Positions 28,106 through 41,003 of a DNA stretch of 64,000 bases are shown here, piece by piece. The stretch lies in NCBI RefSeq assembly GCF_009497895.1, contig NZ_CP033116.1, positions 3,658,001 to 3,722,000 of the forward strand, written 5' to 3'. Made by a program: the position numbers and the translations under genes. The first letter of the stretch is position 1. Every line of letters starts with the position of its first letter. Source of the DNA: Halopseudomonas pelagia. Lineage in GTDB: Bacteria; Pseudomonadota; Gammaproteobacteria; Pseudomonadales; Pseudomonadaceae. Under the pieces are notes generated by a model, which was given only the letters and a program-made list of their open reading frames with translations, did no database searches and was not told where the DNA came from.

Positions 28106-28150
28106 TATGCTGTTATTTCCTGAATGCCACGAGGCGACTGACAGATCACT

Positions 28151-29185
28151 TTGAACGCTCCCCTGCACATACATCGTTTTACTATCGAACCCGTTGATTC
28201 CCGCCGCTTTGCCAGCCTGTGCGGCCAATTTGACGAACACTTGCTACTGATCGAACAGCGGCTGGGCATTGAAGTGCGCAACCGGGGTAATCAATTCGAA
28301 CTGATTGGCGAGGCTGAACTGACCCGCTCTGCTGAAGCAGTGCTTCGCCAGCTGTACCGCGAAACCCGCGACAATGGCGAGTTGACCCCCGATACCGTTC
28401 ATCTGTTTCTGCAAGAATCCGGACTGGAAAACCTCAGCGAAGCACTGCAGCAGAGCGACGGCGGCAAGCCAGTGATACTGCGCACCCGGCGCATGACCAT
28501 TCAACCGCGTGGGCCGAACCAACAGAGTTATGTGCGCTCCATTCAGGAACATGACATCAATTTCGGAATTGGGCCTGCCGGTACCGGCAAGACCTACCTG
28601 GCCGTCGCCTGCGCGGTAGATGCGCTGGAACGCGAACAGATTCGCCGCATCCTGCTGGTACGCCCGGCGGTTGAAGCAGGCGAGAAACTCGGCTTTCTGC
28701 CTGGCGATCTGTCGCAGAAGATCGATCCCTATCTGCGCCCGCTGTACGACGCACTCTATGAAATGCTCGGCTTCGAAAACGTTGCCAAGCTGATAGAACG
28801 TCAGGTTATCGAAGTCGCGCCGCTGGCCTATATGCGCGGTCGCACCTTGAACAACAGCTTTATCATTCTTGATGAAAGCCAGAACACCACGCTGGAACAG
28901 ATGAAGATGTTCCTCACCCGTATCGGCTTTGGCTCTACAGCGGTGATTACCGGTGACGTCACCCAGGTGGATCTGCCGCGCGGAACCAAGTCCGGCCTCG
29001 CTCATGTGGTCGAGGTGCTGAAAGACGTGAAGGGTATCGGCTTTACCCATTTCAAATCCAAGGACGTAGTACGTCACCCGTTAGTGCAACGCATTGTCGA
29101 GGCGTACGATATGTTCGAGTTGCGCCAGGAAGGCGAGCGTCAGGAAAAAGAAGCCCAGCGCCGGGAACGCAGCAATGAGTCTTGA
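28151..29185 (+). CDS. ybeZ: PhoH-like ATPase (YbeZ)
   Basis: A 344-residue protein with an N-terminal KH-like region and a PhoH P-loop ATPase domain: Walker [14 protein letters not shown], Walker [12 protein letters not shown], sensor region [18 protein letters not shown]. YbeZ associates with the endoribonuclease YbeY, encoded next, in RNA metabolism. The best start appears to be TTG at 28151 because no in-frame ATG lies before conserved sequence ([15 protein letters not shown]). It overlaps ybeY by 11 bases. Confidence 0.9.
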   Translation: MNAPLHIHRFTIEPVDSRRFASLCGQFDEHLLLIEQRLGIEVRNRGNQFELIGEAELTRSAEAVLRQLYRETRDNGELTPDTVHLFLQESGLENLSEALQQSDGGKPVILRTRRMTIQPRGPNQQSYVRSIQEHDINFGIGPAGTGKTYLAVACAVDALEREQIRRILLVRPAVEAGEKLGFLPGDLSQKIDPYLRPLYDALYEMLGFENVAKLIERQVIEVAPLAYMRGRTLNNSFIILDESQNTTLEQMKMFLTRIGFGSTAVITGDVTQVDLPRGTKSGLAHVVEVLKDVKGIGFTHFKSKDVVRHPLVQRIVEAYDMFELRQEGERQEKEAQRRERSNES

Positions 29186-29672
29186 AGCCTCTATCGAGCT
29201 GGATCTGCAGAACGCCACCAGCGCCCCGGATGTGCCTGACGAAGACAGCTTCAGGCGCTGGGCCGGGTTGGCTCTACAGAGCAAACCCGGCCATGAACTG
29301 ACCATCCGCCTGGTGGACGAGACCGAAAGTCAGAGCCTTAACCTGCAATATCGCGGCAATGACTACCCGACCAACGTGTTGTCCTTCCCCGCCGACTTAC
29401 CGCCCGAGCTGAACATTCCACTGCTCGGCGATCTGGTGATTTGTGCCCAGGTGGTCGCGCGTGAAGCCCAGGAACAGCAAAAACCCCTTCAGGCCCATTG
29501 GGCGCATATGGTCATGCATGGCTGTCTGCACCTCATAGGCTACGACCATATCGAAGATACCGAAGCCGAGCAGATGGAATCTCTGGAGCGCCAGCTACTG
29601 GCGCAACTGGGCATTGCCGACCCATATGCTGCCGACTTCATTTCAACCAGCGACGAGAAAAAGGAATCATGA
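29175..29672 (+). CDS. ybeY: endoribonuclease / rRNA maturation factor YbeY
   Basis: A 165-residue metalloprotein. The zinc motif [15 protein letters not shown] (HxxxHxxxxxH) is complete, preceded by [20 protein letters not shown]. YbeY takes part in 16S rRNA 3' maturation and 70S quality control. The ATG at 29175 lies inside the ybeZ 3' end; the stop overlaps the corC start (ATGA). The N-terminus is a little extended and acidic ([13 protein letters not shown]). Confidence 0.94.
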   Translation: MSLEASIELDLQNATSAPDVPDEDSFRRWAGLALQSKPGHELTIRLVDETESQSLNLQYRGNDYPTNVLSFPADLPPELNIPLLGDLVICAQVVAREAQEQQKPLQAHWAHMVMHGCLHLIGYDHIEDTEAEQMESLERQLLAQLGIADPYAADFISTSDEKKES

Positions 29673-30508
29673 GCGAAGATCGATCGACCAGCGGACACAA
29701 GACCTGGCTGGACAAACTGACCCAGGCTTTTGTCCACGAACCCAAGAACCGCCAGGAATTGTTGGAGCTGCTGCGCGAAGCGCATGCCAACGAAGTCCTG
29801 GATATCGAAGCCTTGTCGATTATTGAAGGCGCCTTGCAGGTCTCCGACATGCAGGTCCGGGATATCATGATCCCGCGCTCGCAAATGATTACCATCAAGT
29901 CCAGCCAGACGCCCCGGGAATTTCTGCCGGACGTGATCGAAGCAGCGCATTCGCGCTTTCCGGTCATCGGCGATGGTGTTGACGATGTGCTGGGCATCCT
30001 GCTGGCCAAGGATCTTCTGCCCCTGCTGTTGCAGGACGATACCGAACGCTTCAACATCAAGGAAATCCTCCGCCCAGCCACCTGCGTGCCCGAGTCCAAG
30101 CGCCTCAACGTGCTGCTCAAGGAATTTCGCGCCACACGCAATCACATGGCCATTGTGATTGACGAGTACGGCGGCGTCTCCGGCCTGGTGACTATCGAGG
30201 ACGTGCTCGAGCAGATCGTCGGCGACATCGAGGATGAGCATGATGTTGACGAAGACAGTCATATCAAACCGCTGCCCAGCGGTGATTTCCTGGTCAAGGG
30301 ACTGACACCCATCGAAGATTTCAACGAGCATTTCGACACCGAGTTCTCCGACGAAGAGTTTGACACCGTTGGCGGCCTGGTAATGAATGCCTTTGGCCAT
30401 CTGCCCAAGCGCAATGAAGTGGCCGAACTGGAAGGTTTTCGCGTTCGTGTTCTGAATGCTGACAGCCGCCGTGTGCACTTGCTCAGGGTTACCCTGGAAA
30501 AATCCTGA
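29669..30508 (+). CDS. corC: CorC/HlyC family transporter-associated protein
   Basis: A 279-residue soluble protein: tandem CBS domains ([35 protein letters not shown]) followed by the C-terminal CorC_HlyC domain ([20 protein letters not shown]). It is thought to bind nucleotides and modulate magnesium or cobalt transport. It overlaps ybeY at the start and lies just upstream of lnt, a strongly conserved order. Confidence 0.92.
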   Translation: MSEDRSTSGHKTWLDKLTQAFVHEPKNRQELLELLREAHANEVLDIEALSIIEGALQVSDMQVRDIMIPRSQMITIKSSQTPREFLPDVIEAAHSRFPVIGDGVDDVLGILLAKDLLPLLLQDDTERFNIKEILRPATCVPESKRLNVLLKEFRATRNHMAIVIDEYGGVSGLVTIEDVLEQIVGDIEDEHDVDEDSHIKPLPSGDFLVKGLTPIEDFNEHFDTEFSDEEFDTVGGLVMNAFGHLPKRNEVAELEGFRVRVLNADSRRVHLLRVTLEKS

Positions 30509-30521
30509 GGAATGGCGACAC

Positions 30522-32054
30522 GTGCTGATGCAATGGATTGACCGACTACGCGGTCCGGGCTGGCTGGGTAACCTCCTGGCCATTATCGCCGGGGCGCTGA
30601 CGACCTTGGCCTTTGCACCTTTCGACTGGTGGCCATTGGGTCTGCTGTCCATCGCCCTGCTCTACCAAGGCCTGCAGCAACTGTCCCCGGGGCAGGCGGC
30701 CCTGCGCGGCTGGTGCTGGGGCTTGGGCTTGTTCGCCAGCGGCGTATCCTGGGTGTATATCAGTATCCATGTGCACGGCTACGCCTCGCCGGCGTTGGCG
30801 GGCCTGCTCACCGGGCTGTTTGTTGGCGGCCTGGCACTGGTGATCGCCCTTGCCGCCTGGCTATGGGCGCGCTGGTTACGCCCTGCGCAGCCAGGCTGGC
30901 TGGCCTGCTTCGGCTTTGCCGCGCTCTGGGTGGCGCAGGAGATTTTCCGCGGCTGGTTCCTCACCGGCTTTCCCTGGCTGTACCAAGGCTATATTCATAC
31001 CGATACCTGGCTGTCCGGCTTCGCTCCGATCGGCGGCGTCTGGCTGCTGACGTTCCTGACCGTCCTCAGCGCCTGCCTGCTTTCAGAATTACGCCTGTGG
31101 AAACGTCTACCCCATGCCGCTGCAGCTGTGGCGCTGCTATTAACCATCTGGCTGGGCGGCAAGGGACTGGGCGTTATTGAATGGACAAAGCCCACCGGCG
31201 AGCCGCTGTCCGTCGCCTTGATACAGGCTGACATCCCCCAGTCGCGCAAGTGGGATCCTGACCATATTCAGCAGACGCTTAGCCTGTACCGCGACTTGAG
31301 CTACGGCCAGGGACCGGTCGATCTGATCCTCTGGCCGGAAACCGCGATACCGGTGCTCAAGACCCAGGCACAAGGTTTTGCCGACGCCATGGCCGCCAAT
31401 CTGGCCGAGCAAGGCACCACACTGATTACCGGCATACCCGTGGATAATTACGACACCGGTGAGCTGCGCATCTTCAACGGCATCATGGTGGCGGGCGCCG
31501 AGGAAAATCAGTACCTCAAGAACAAGCTCGTACCCTTCGGCGAATATGTGCCCATGGAACAAGTCCTGCGCGGTCTGATCGCGTTTTTCGACCTACCCAT
31601 GTCGAGCTTCTCGCGTGGCCCGGCGGTGCAAGCACCATTGGAAGCCGCAGGCTACCGGCTGGCGCCGTTTATCTGCTATGAAGCGGTTTACCCCGACTTT
31701 GCAGCCAAGCTCGCAGCTCAGAGCGAGCTGTTGATTACCATCAGCAATGACAGCTGGTTTGGCGAATCGATTGGCCCGCTACAGCATCTGCAGATGGCCC
31801 GTATGCGTGCAATAGAAAGCGGCCGCTGGATGATTCGCGGTACCAACAATGGCGTTACTGCGTTGATCGATCATCGCGGCGACATCACTGCCCGAATTCC
31901 CCAGTTTCAGCAGGTGGCGCTAAGTGGTTGGGTGCAACCACGCGAAGGGCTCAGCCCCTATTTGCGCTGGCGTAGCTGGCCACTGAAGATTGGGGTGCTG
32001 GTGATACTACTGACGTGTGCGCTGGGGCGCTGGCGGCGCCGGGATGAGTACTGA
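30522..32054 (+). CDS. lnt: apolipoprotein N-acyltransferase
   Basis: About 510 residues: an N-terminal set of roughly seven membrane helices (starting LLAIIAGALTTLAFAPFDWWP) and a periplasmic nitrilase-like domain. Catalytic residues of the Glu-Lys-Cys triad are in LILWPETAIP (Glu), KNKLVPFGEYVP (Lys) and APFICYEAVYPD (Cys). It adds the third acyl chain to lipoproteins. GTG at 30522 sits about 10 bases after GAGGA; the ATG at 30528 is the alternative. The 3' end overlaps a convergent small gene by 48 bases. Confidence 0.93.
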   Translation: MLMQWIDRLRGPGWLGNLLAIIAGALTTLAFAPFDWWPLGLLSIALLYQGLQQLSPGQAALRGWCWGLGLFASGVSWVYISIHVHGYASPALAGLLTGLFVGGLALVIALAAWLWARWLRPAQPGWLACFGFAALWVAQEIFRGWFLTGFPWLYQGYIHTDTWLSGFAPIGGVWLLTFLTVLSACLLSELRLWKRLPHAAAAVALLLTIWLGGKGLGVIEWTKPTGEPLSVALIQADIPQSRKWDPDHIQQTLSLYRDLSYGQGPVDLILWPETAIPVLKTQAQGFADAMAANLAEQGTTLITGIPVDNYDTGELRIFNGIMVAGAEENQYLKNKLVPFGEYVPMEQVLRGLIAFFDLPMSSFSRGPAVQAPLEAAGYRLAPFICYEAVYPDFAAKLAAQSELLITISNDSWFGESIGPLQHLQMARMRAIESGRWMIRGTNNGVTALIDHRGDITARIPQFQQVALSGWVQPREGLSPYLRWRSWPLKIGVLVILLTCALGRWRRRDEY

Positions 32055-32273
32055 GTTTGCAGATACCTGTAACTCCTCGATAATGCGCCACAGCAGTTGC
32101 TGATCCTCTACGCTTAGCCCGCTGAGCTCCAACTCAGTAACCGTGGGCGTCCGCCCGGCCATCCATTCGCGAGTGCGGGCCATGTCCATGGCCTGATCGA
32201 GCCGACGCAGAAGTCGCCCATACGAAGAGTCACGAGGCAAGTCGCTGAGTAGTGCGGGCGCGCTGCCTTTCAT
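32007..32273 (-). CDS. conserved small hypothetical protein between lnt and leuS
   Basis: An 88-residue protein with the segment LLRRLDQAMDMARTREWMAG and ELELSGLSVEDQQLLWRIIE, mostly helical and charged. No domain recognised. A strong ribosome-binding site (AAAGGAGG) lies 8 bases before the ATG, supporting it as real. Related pseudomonads carry a small gene at the same place. It is convergent with lnt and overlaps its last 48 bases. Confidence 0.68.
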   Translation of the reverse strand: MKGSAPALLSDLPRDSSYGRLLRRLDQAMDMARTREWMAGRTPTVTELELSGLSVEDQQLLWRIIEELQVSANSVLIPAPPAPQRTRQ

Positions 32274-35190
<2,917 letters not shown>

Positions 35191-35209
35191 TATGCAATGG
35201 AGAGCCAAG

Positions 35210-35767
35210 ATGCATCTAATTCGTCCTCATCAGCTACTGGGCTGCGCTGTACTCGGGCTAAGCCTGTTACTGAGCGGCTGCGGCTTCCAACTGCGCGGCC
35301 TGGGTACCGATATGGTCAACCTGCAGGAGCTGCGAGTCGAGTCTCGCGATCAGTACAGTGAGTTGCACCAGGGCGTCAAACAGGCGCTGGAAGACAATGG
35401 CGTTAGCATCACAGCTGGCGCACCCTTCCGGCTGCAACTGTTGGCGGAAGAAAGAGACCGCGTCGCCGTCAGCTATACCAGCCGTTCGGCACCAGCCGAA
35501 TACGAGCTGACCAATCGTTTGTTGTTCCAGGTCAGTGACAGCCAAGGCCGCGCCCTGGTCGGCCCTGAAACGCTCACCGCGCGACGGGTTTTTGTTACCG
35601 ACAGGGATAACATTACCGGCAGCAACCAGGAGGAAGAGCTGCTACGACAGGAGCTCCGTCAGGACCTGATCAGGCAGATGTTGTTCCGCTTGTCGAGCCT
35701 GAGTGAATCGGAATTGTCTGCCCGTGCGCAGGCGCTCGAGCAGCAGGCCTCCCCAGCCACACCATGA
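35210..35767 (+). CDS. lptE: LPS-assembly lipoprotein LptE
   Basis: A 185-residue outer-membrane lipoprotein; lipobox LLSGC is followed by GFQLRG, the hallmark start of mature LptE. It plugs the LptD barrel and helps deliver LPS to the outer leaflet. GGAG lies 7 bases before the chosen ATG. It begins 19 bases after the leuS stop and its end overlaps holA by 4 bases. Confidence 0.93.
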   Translation: MHLIRPHQLLGCAVLGLSLLLSGCGFQLRGLGTDMVNLQELRVESRDQYSELHQGVKQALEDNGVSITAGAPFRLQLLAEERDRVAVSYTSRSAPAEYELTNRLLFQVSDSQGRALVGPETLTARRVFVTDRDNITGSNQEEELLRQELRQDLIRQMLFRLSSLSESELSARAQALEQQASPATP

Positions 35768-36786
35768 AGCTGAATACCGCCCAGCTGTCGCGCCAACTGC
35801 AGGACGGCCTGGCGCCGGTATATGTGGTGAGCGGGGATGACCCTCTGCTCACCGGCGAAGTGGCTGATCAGATACGCGCTGCCTGCCGCCAGGCCGGCAG
35901 CGAGGAACGTGAGGTGTATCACGTCGAGCGCAGCTTTGACTGGAGCCTGGTATACGAGGCCAGTCACAGCCTGTCTTTATTCTCTCAGAAGCGCTTGATT
36001 GAATTGCGCATTCCCGGAGGCAAACCCGGAGACGAGGGTGGCAAGGCCTTGATGGGCTGGCTGGACGCACCGCCGGAAGACACAACGCTACTGATCAGCC
36101 TGCCCAAGCTGGACGCCAGCGCGCAACGCAGCAAATGGGCAAAAGCGCTGACCGATCATTCGCAAAGTCGCTTCATTCAGATCTGGCCAATCGATGCTCA
36201 GCAATTGCCTGGCTGGATGCGTGATCGTCTGGCCAGTGCTGGCCTGCATGCCAGCCCGGATGCGCTGGAACTGCTGAGCACTCGGGTAGAAGGCAACCTG
36301 CTGGCCGCGGCGCAGGAAATCGAAAAGCTCAAGCTCTACTGCCGTAACGGCCAGCTGGATCTGCAGACAGTCCAGCAGGTGGTCGCTGACAGCGCCCGCT
36401 TTGATGTTTTCAACCTGGTCGACGCGATGCTCAAGGGCCAGCCGGAACAGGCGCTGCGCATGCTCGACGGGCTCAAAGGCGAAGGCGTGGAAGCGCCTGT
36501 CGTGCTCTGGGCTCTGGCCCGGGAGATCCGCGCGCTGGCCAATATGGCTCAGGATATCCGCCGCAACATACCCTTGGACCGGGTATTTGCCAGCCAGCGC
36601 CCGCCGGTATGGGACAAGCGCAAACCGGTCCTGACCCAGGCCTTGCAGCGCAATCCAGTCGCCGCCTGGGAGCAGTGGTTGCGCGAGGCGCAGATCGTTG
36701 ATGAGCAGATCAAAGGCCAGCACCCTGGCTCAGCCTGGGATGGGCTAAGGGCGATGGTCGCCCGTGTCGCAGGTCTGCAATTCTAA
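35764..36786 (+). CDS. holA: DNA polymerase III delta subunit
   Basis: A 340-residue clamp-loader subunit. The N-terminus KLNTAQLSRQL-QDGLAPVYVVSGDDPLL matches delta, which opens the beta sliding clamp. The typical FxxxxLxELRIP-like segment is present as LFSQKRLIELRIPGG, and the C-terminal collar domain includes VLWALAREIRALA. Start overlaps the lptE stop (ATGA). This marks the end of the conserved block before the accessory insertion. Confidence 0.93.
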   Translation: MKLNTAQLSRQLQDGLAPVYVVSGDDPLLTGEVADQIRAACRQAGSEEREVYHVERSFDWSLVYEASHSLSLFSQKRLIELRIPGGKPGDEGGKALMGWLDAPPEDTTLLISLPKLDASAQRSKWAKALTDHSQSRFIQIWPIDAQQLPGWMRDRLASAGLHASPDALELLSTRVEGNLLAAAQEIEKLKLYCRNGQLDLQTVQQVVADSARFDVFNLVDAMLKGQPEQALRMLDGLKGEGVEAPVVLWALAREIRALANMAQDIRRNIPLDRVFASQRPPVWDKRKPVLTQALQRNPVAAWEQWLREAQIVDEQIKGQHPGSAWDGLRAMVARVAGLQF

Positions 36787-36831
36787 TTCAGGCAGCTTTT
36801 TTCGTCAGGCGCGATACTGCCTTTCAGTGCT

Positions 36832-37509
36832 TCACCTGGCATGAATAACTTCATCCCAATCATCTATTTCGACAAAGCCTAGCAAGCGTATATCGTTTGC
36901 CCGCGAGTCTGCTGAGAGAAAGATGGCAGTACCATATTCAGGGGTATCGCTGGAAAAGCCTAAATCATCTTCAAAACGTGCGATGCAGCTGCTGTGGGTA
37001 ACTAGAACCAGATTTCTACCCGGTTTCTTGTTGCTCAACGCATCGCGCAAAAATGTATCTTCCTTACGGCAATTGTATAGCCAGCCCTGGTCAGTGCTGC
37101 GACTGCTGAATAGCAGGTCAGCGGTCTGATCCGTGCGCGCCAGCGGGCTGTTGTAAATATCGGTCTGCTCCAGCCCCAGGCGGAAAAAATCATCCGACAG
37201 GTCTGCAGCTACCAGAACGGAACGCGCGGTCAGACCGTCTTTCTCGACCAAGCAGGGCACATCCGCACGATCACAACGCTCCAGATGTCGGACGACTACA
37301 ATCGAATCACCGTTGGACCAGCTGTCATAGAGGTATTGCCGCTCACTGATGTCGCTTTCAGACAGGTCGGGCATTGAGGGCGGCATCCACATGAATGCTG
37401 CAAATGCTGCCGGAGCAGCAATAGCCAGCAGCAACGCCGCAGCTCTTCGGTATTTCTTCCAAGGTGCTGCGTTTGGTCGTTTCGGACCTGCAGGTTGATC
37501 AGGCTTCAT
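36832..37509 (-). CDS. membrane-anchored histidine phosphatase, Ais-like
   Basis: A 225-residue protein: basic N-terminus, one membrane helix at about residues 23-43, then a periplasmic histidine phosphatase domain. The catalytic motif reads VVRHLERCDRADVPCL, close to the RHAERCDRS of Ais-type heptose phosphatases; the second conserved His is in LVLVTHSSCIARF. The substrate may be a surface-sugar phosphate, but this is inferred only from the Ais resemblance. First gene of the insertion that separates holA from the SltB3-like gene. Confidence 0.78.
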   Translation of the reverse strand: MKPDQPAGPKRPNAAPWKKYRRAAALLLAIAAPAAFAAFMWMPPSMPDLSESDISERQYLYDSWSNGDSIVVVRHLERCDRADVPCLVEKDGLTARSVLVAADLSDDFFRLGLEQTDIYNSPLARTDQTADLLFSSRSTDQGWLYNCRKEDTFLRDALSNKKPGRNLVLVTHSSCIARFEDDLGFSSDTPEYGTAIFLSADSRANDIRLLGFVEIDDWDEVIHAR

Positions 37510-37643
37510 CTATACGGCCTCATTATTAGCTGTCTGCGGCGGATGATTGCGCTTCACGCTAGCAAGCTGGTGCAGCTGGAAAGTGTGCCGAGTCTAACAG
37601 GTCGTTATGACAGCGGCATTTCAATCCAGCCAAACAGATCCAA

Positions 37644-38501
37644 TCAGCGTAACAACAGTAACGGGCGCCTGGTCTGGGTGAGGATCTTGGTGGTGGTGCT
37701 GCCCACGAAGAACTGCCGGACACGCGAGTGGCCGTAAGCGCCCATCACAATCATGTCGATGTCATGTTCTTCCTGGTAACCCAGCAGCACTTCTTCGACG
37801 TTCCCCGCCCGAATACATGCCTGCACCTGGTGACCGGAGTTTTCCAGGATCTGCTTGGCCGCATTGACCGATTCCCATGCGTCACGATTATCTGCGCCGA
37901 CCATGAGCAAATGAATCGGCAGCCCGCTGAACAGAGGGCTCGCCGCAATCATATCGATCCCCTTGCGAGTGCTCGGACCATTATCGAACGCCAACATGAC
38001 GCTGTTTGGCTGGCGAAATCCCCCCGCCGTTACCAGCGTCGGTTTATGCAGGGTGCGGACAACGCTCTCCAGATGGCTGCCTACATGGCCACCGACTGAA
38101 TCACCCTCCTCACCCTCTCTGCCGATGACCAAAAGGCGAATCTCGCCCTCCAGCTCTGCCAGCGTTTCCACCAGGTCGCCGTGACGCTGCCGGCCCGTGG
38201 CAGCGGCGACGCCTGCCGTCCTGGCGTGCTCTACCGCTGCTTCGAGCATATGCCGTCCTTGCTCGCGCATCAGCTTGCCGCGCTTTTCGTCCAGCTCTGC
38301 CAATTCGGCGAGTAAATGTTCGCGACTTCCCAGGCCGATATTGCCTGACAAATTGCTTTCGACCGGATAGCGGGAATGGTCCAGCACATGCAGAAAAGTC
38401 AAAGGCGCATTCAGACGCAGACTGGCCCAGGCTGCATAGTCACAAACCGCGGGGGATGACTGGGAGCCATCGACACACGCCATTACTGTATTGGTGGTCA
38501 C
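37644..38501 (-). CDS. tandem universal stress protein
   Basis: About 285 residues with two UspA domains. The first begins [20 protein letters not shown]; the second begins [18 protein letters not shown] and ends [20 protein letters not shown] with the ATP-binding GxxGHS pattern; the first half has a weaker LVIGREG. The GTG at 38501 has GGAG six bases upstream; an ATG at 38519 is the alternative. It lies immediately after the SulP gene on the same strand, an arrangement known for SulP anion transporters. Confidence 0.88.
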   Translation of the reverse strand: MTTNTVMACVDGSQSSPAVCDYAAWASLRLNAPLTFLHVLDHSRYPVESNLSGNIGLGSREHLLAELAELDEKRGKLMREQGRHMLEAAVEHARTAGVAAATGRQRHGDLVETLAELEGEIRLLVIGREGEEGDSVGGHVGSHLESVVRTLHKPTLVTAGGFRQPNSVMLAFDNGPSTRKGIDMIAASPLFSGLPIHLLMVGADNRDAWESVNAAKQILENSGHQVQACIRAGNVEEVLLGYQEEHDIDMIVMGAYGHSRVRQFFVGSTTTKILTQTRRPLLLLR

Positions 38502-38521
38502 ATTCTTCTCCTTGTTCATTG

Positions 38522-40015
38522 TCAGTGGCCCATCAGTTTGTCGACGGCATCGGGCTTATCGTGCACGCCAAACCGATCAACAATGGTCGCGCTAGCCTCG
38601 TTCATGCCAATGATCTCGACTTCGGTCCCTTCGCGGCGGAACTTGATCACGACCTTGTCCAGCGCTGCTACCGCGGTAATATCCCAGAAATACGCACGGT
38701 AAAGATCGATCACTACCTTATCCAGCGCCTCTTTGAAGTCAAAGGCGCTGACAAACTTGTCCGAGGAACTGAAGAACACCTGCCCGACAACCTGATAAGT
38801 ACGCTGATTCCCGGAGCCATCCAGATCACTGCCGACGTGCATGTAGTGACCCATCTTGTTGGCAAAGAACATCGCAGCAAGCAACACACCGACAAATACG
38901 CCGTAAGCCAGATTATGTGTGGCCACGACGACAGCCACCGTAGCGACCATGACAATGTTGGTCGACAGGGGGTGCTGCTTGAGATTACGCAGCGAGTCCC
39001 AGCTGAAGGTGCCTATGGATACCATGATCATGACCGCGACCAGTGCTGCCATGGGTATCAATGACAGGTAATCGCCCAGAAAGACCACCATGATCAACAA
39101 AAAAACGCCCGCACAGAAACATGAGAGCCGGGTACGGCCCCCGGATTTGACGTTGATAATCGACTGGCCAATCATGGCGCACCCAGCCATACCACCGATC
39201 AGACCAGAACCGATGTTAGCGATACCCTGGCCCTTGCACTCCCGGTTTTTGTCGCTGGGCGTATCGGTGAGGTCGTCGACAATCGTGGCTGTCATCATGG
39301 ATTCCAGCAGGCCGACAATGGCCAGAGCTGCGGAGTAAGGCAGGATGATCAGCAGGGTATCCAGATTCAAGGGCACCTGTGGCCAGAGAAAGATAGGCAG
39401 GGTATCCGGCAATTCGCCCATGTCACCGACGTTGCGAATATCCAGCCCCATATAGACCGCAATCAAAGTCAGGACCACGATACACACCAGCGGTGAGGGA
39501 ATCAGCTTGCCAATCCTGGGTAGATAAGGGAACAGGTAGATAATCCCAAGCCCCCCTGCGGTCATCGCATAGACGTGCCAGGTGACATTGGTCAGCTCTG
39601 GCAACTGCGCCATGAAAATCAGAATGGCCAGCGCATTGACGAAACCGGTCACCACCGAGCGAGACACGAAGCGCATCAGCAAGCCCAGCTTCAAATAACC
39701 GGCACCTATCTGCAGAAAGCCGCAGAGAACAGTAGCTGCCAGCAGATACTCCAGACCATGCTCACGCACCAGGGTCACCATCAGCAGGGCCATGGCACCG
39801 GTAGCCGCAGAGATCATGCCGGGGCGCCCCCCGGTGAACGCGATCACCACCGCTATGCAGAAAGAAGCATACAGGCCGACTTTGGGATCGACTCCAGCAA
39901 TAATTGAAAATGCGATAGCTTCTGGCACCAATGCCAGTGCTACCACGAGCCCTGCGAGTATGTCGCCGCGGATATTGGAAAACCATTGCTGGTGTATTGA
40001 TTGCGTCAGGGTCAT
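38522..40015 (-). CDS. SulP family anion transporter with STAS domain
   Basis: About 497 residues. The membrane domain carries SulP signatures: [20 protein letters not shown] followed by [20 protein letters not shown] and the [18 protein letters not shown] stretch. A C-terminal STAS domain begins near residue 400 ([15 protein letters not shown]). The sequence resembles bicarbonate-type SulP (BicA) more than sulphate permeases, though the substrate is not certain. The ATG at 40015 is used because upstream ATGs extend into a region without similarity. Confidence 0.88.
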   Translation of the reverse strand: MTLTQSIHQQWFSNIRGDILAGLVVALALVPEAIAFSIIAGVDPKVGLYASFCIAVVIAFTGGRPGMISAATGAMALLMVTLVREHGLEYLLAATVLCGFLQIGAGYLKLGLLMRFVSRSVVTGFVNALAILIFMAQLPELTNVTWHVYAMTAGGLGIIYLFPYLPRIGKLIPSPLVCIVVLTLIAVYMGLDIRNVGDMGELPDTLPIFLWPQVPLNLDTLLIILPYSAALAIVGLLESMMTATIVDDLTDTPSDKNRECKGQGIANIGSGLIGGMAGCAMIGQSIINVKSGGRTRLSCFCAGVFLLIMVVFLGDYLSLIPMAALVAVMIMVSIGTFSWDSLRNLKQHPLSTNIVMVATVAVVVATHNLAYGVFVGVLLAAMFFANKMGHYMHVGSDLDGSGNQRTYQVVGQVFFSSSDKFVSAFDFKEALDKVVIDLYRAYFWDITAVAALDKVVIKFRREGTEVEIIGMNEASATIVDRFGVHDKPDAVDKLMGH

Positions 40016-40403
40016 GCGAAGTCCATCCAGTTCGAGTGAAGTGCAAGCAAGGGCAGAGTCCATACGCATAAACAAGGCGCTACCCGCCCGAGATGCAGAT
40101 TCGGGGTGTCGTTGTTCGCTTGCAGGCTAGTGATAAAGCGGGCGTGCACCATTAACAAGCGCGCACAGCAGACTGGCTGCTTTAGCAGAGAGGGTCAGTG
40201 CAACCTATGGTGGCGTAGCGCCGGGAAAGCAGGTCATCGGTAGTCCGAGAGAAAGTTCAGGGAGCAGTACTCTAGCACAGCCCGTTAGGGCTGGACTATT
40301 CAAAATGCTGGTCAAAGTGCTGAACTATTAGCATCGTTAGCTTTGGCAAAAACGTTTTTGATAGGTTCTATTTGAGCCTTGAATATGGGCCCTGACTGTT
40401 CCA
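40016..40403. other. 388-base region upstream of the SulP gene
   Basis: The leader of the SulP gene. It contains a perfect 14-base palindrome CAAAAACGTTTTTG (40347-40360) that could be an operator or part of a promoter, but nothing connects it to a known regulator. No gene is apparent. A short inverted repeat CCTGA/TCAGG overlaps the end of the neighbouring membrane protein gene. Confidence 0.45.
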
Positions 40404-41003
40404 TCAGGCTTTGGAGCTCCTGAGCTTACGGCTTGCTGCGAACGCCATTGCCATGATGATCGCTCCCAGCGAATACAACACAATGAACGGATCCAGCAGA
40501 TAATCCCAGTAATTGTCGGAGACCTTCAAGCCCAGCAGAAAACCGATTGTCGCGAGCAAAAACATCGCCAGGCCAAGGCTGCTACGTAACCAGACCAGCA
40601 TCAGCGTCAGCAGCCCGACAAAGATGATCAGATACCGCGCGTTGTAACCCCAGCGATAGGTGTCAATCATGCCTATGCCCAACGCAGCAGGGTACAACAC
40701 CAGCCCCAGCACGCCGAAACAGAGCCACAGAGGCCATTTTTGCGCGACGCTCATGGGCGGCATATAGCCGAGCTTGATCGCTGCGGCAGCTGCCATCCAT
40801 ACCAACGAGGTAAACGCCAGATCATCGGTCAAACCACGCAGCATCCCAGCCAGGGTCAGCCCGGTGGAAAGGGGAATAAGGGCGATCAGGGTCAACGCCA
40901 GCAGAGTAGCCAGTCGGTACCCGACCGACAGCCTGCCAAGGGGAAGGAGGAGAAAAATAACCAGCGCAAAGGTGAGCACAGCCTGCCAGCTCGCAATAAT
41001 CAT
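40404..41003 (-). CDS. hypothetical membrane protein cotranscribed with sialidase-like gene
   Basis: A 199-residue protein with about six hydrophobic helices (for example AVLTFALVIFLLLPLG and YLIIFVGLLTLMLVWL). No family recognised. The ATG at 41003 overlaps the stop of the sialidase-like gene (ATGA) and has GGTGGAGG upstream, so the two are translationally coupled. It may anchor or assist the sialidase-like protein, by inference from coupling only. Confidence 0.72.
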   Translation of the reverse strand: MIIASWQAVLTFALVIFLLLPLGRLSVGYRLATLLALTLIALIPLSTGLTLAGMLRGLTDDLAFTSLVWMAAAAAIKLGYMPPMSVAQKWPLWLCFGVLGLVLYPAALGIGMIDTYRWGYNARYLIIFVGLLTLMLVWLRSSLGLAMFLLATIGFLLGLKVSDNYWDYLLDPFIVLYSLGAIIMAMAFAASRKLRSSKA

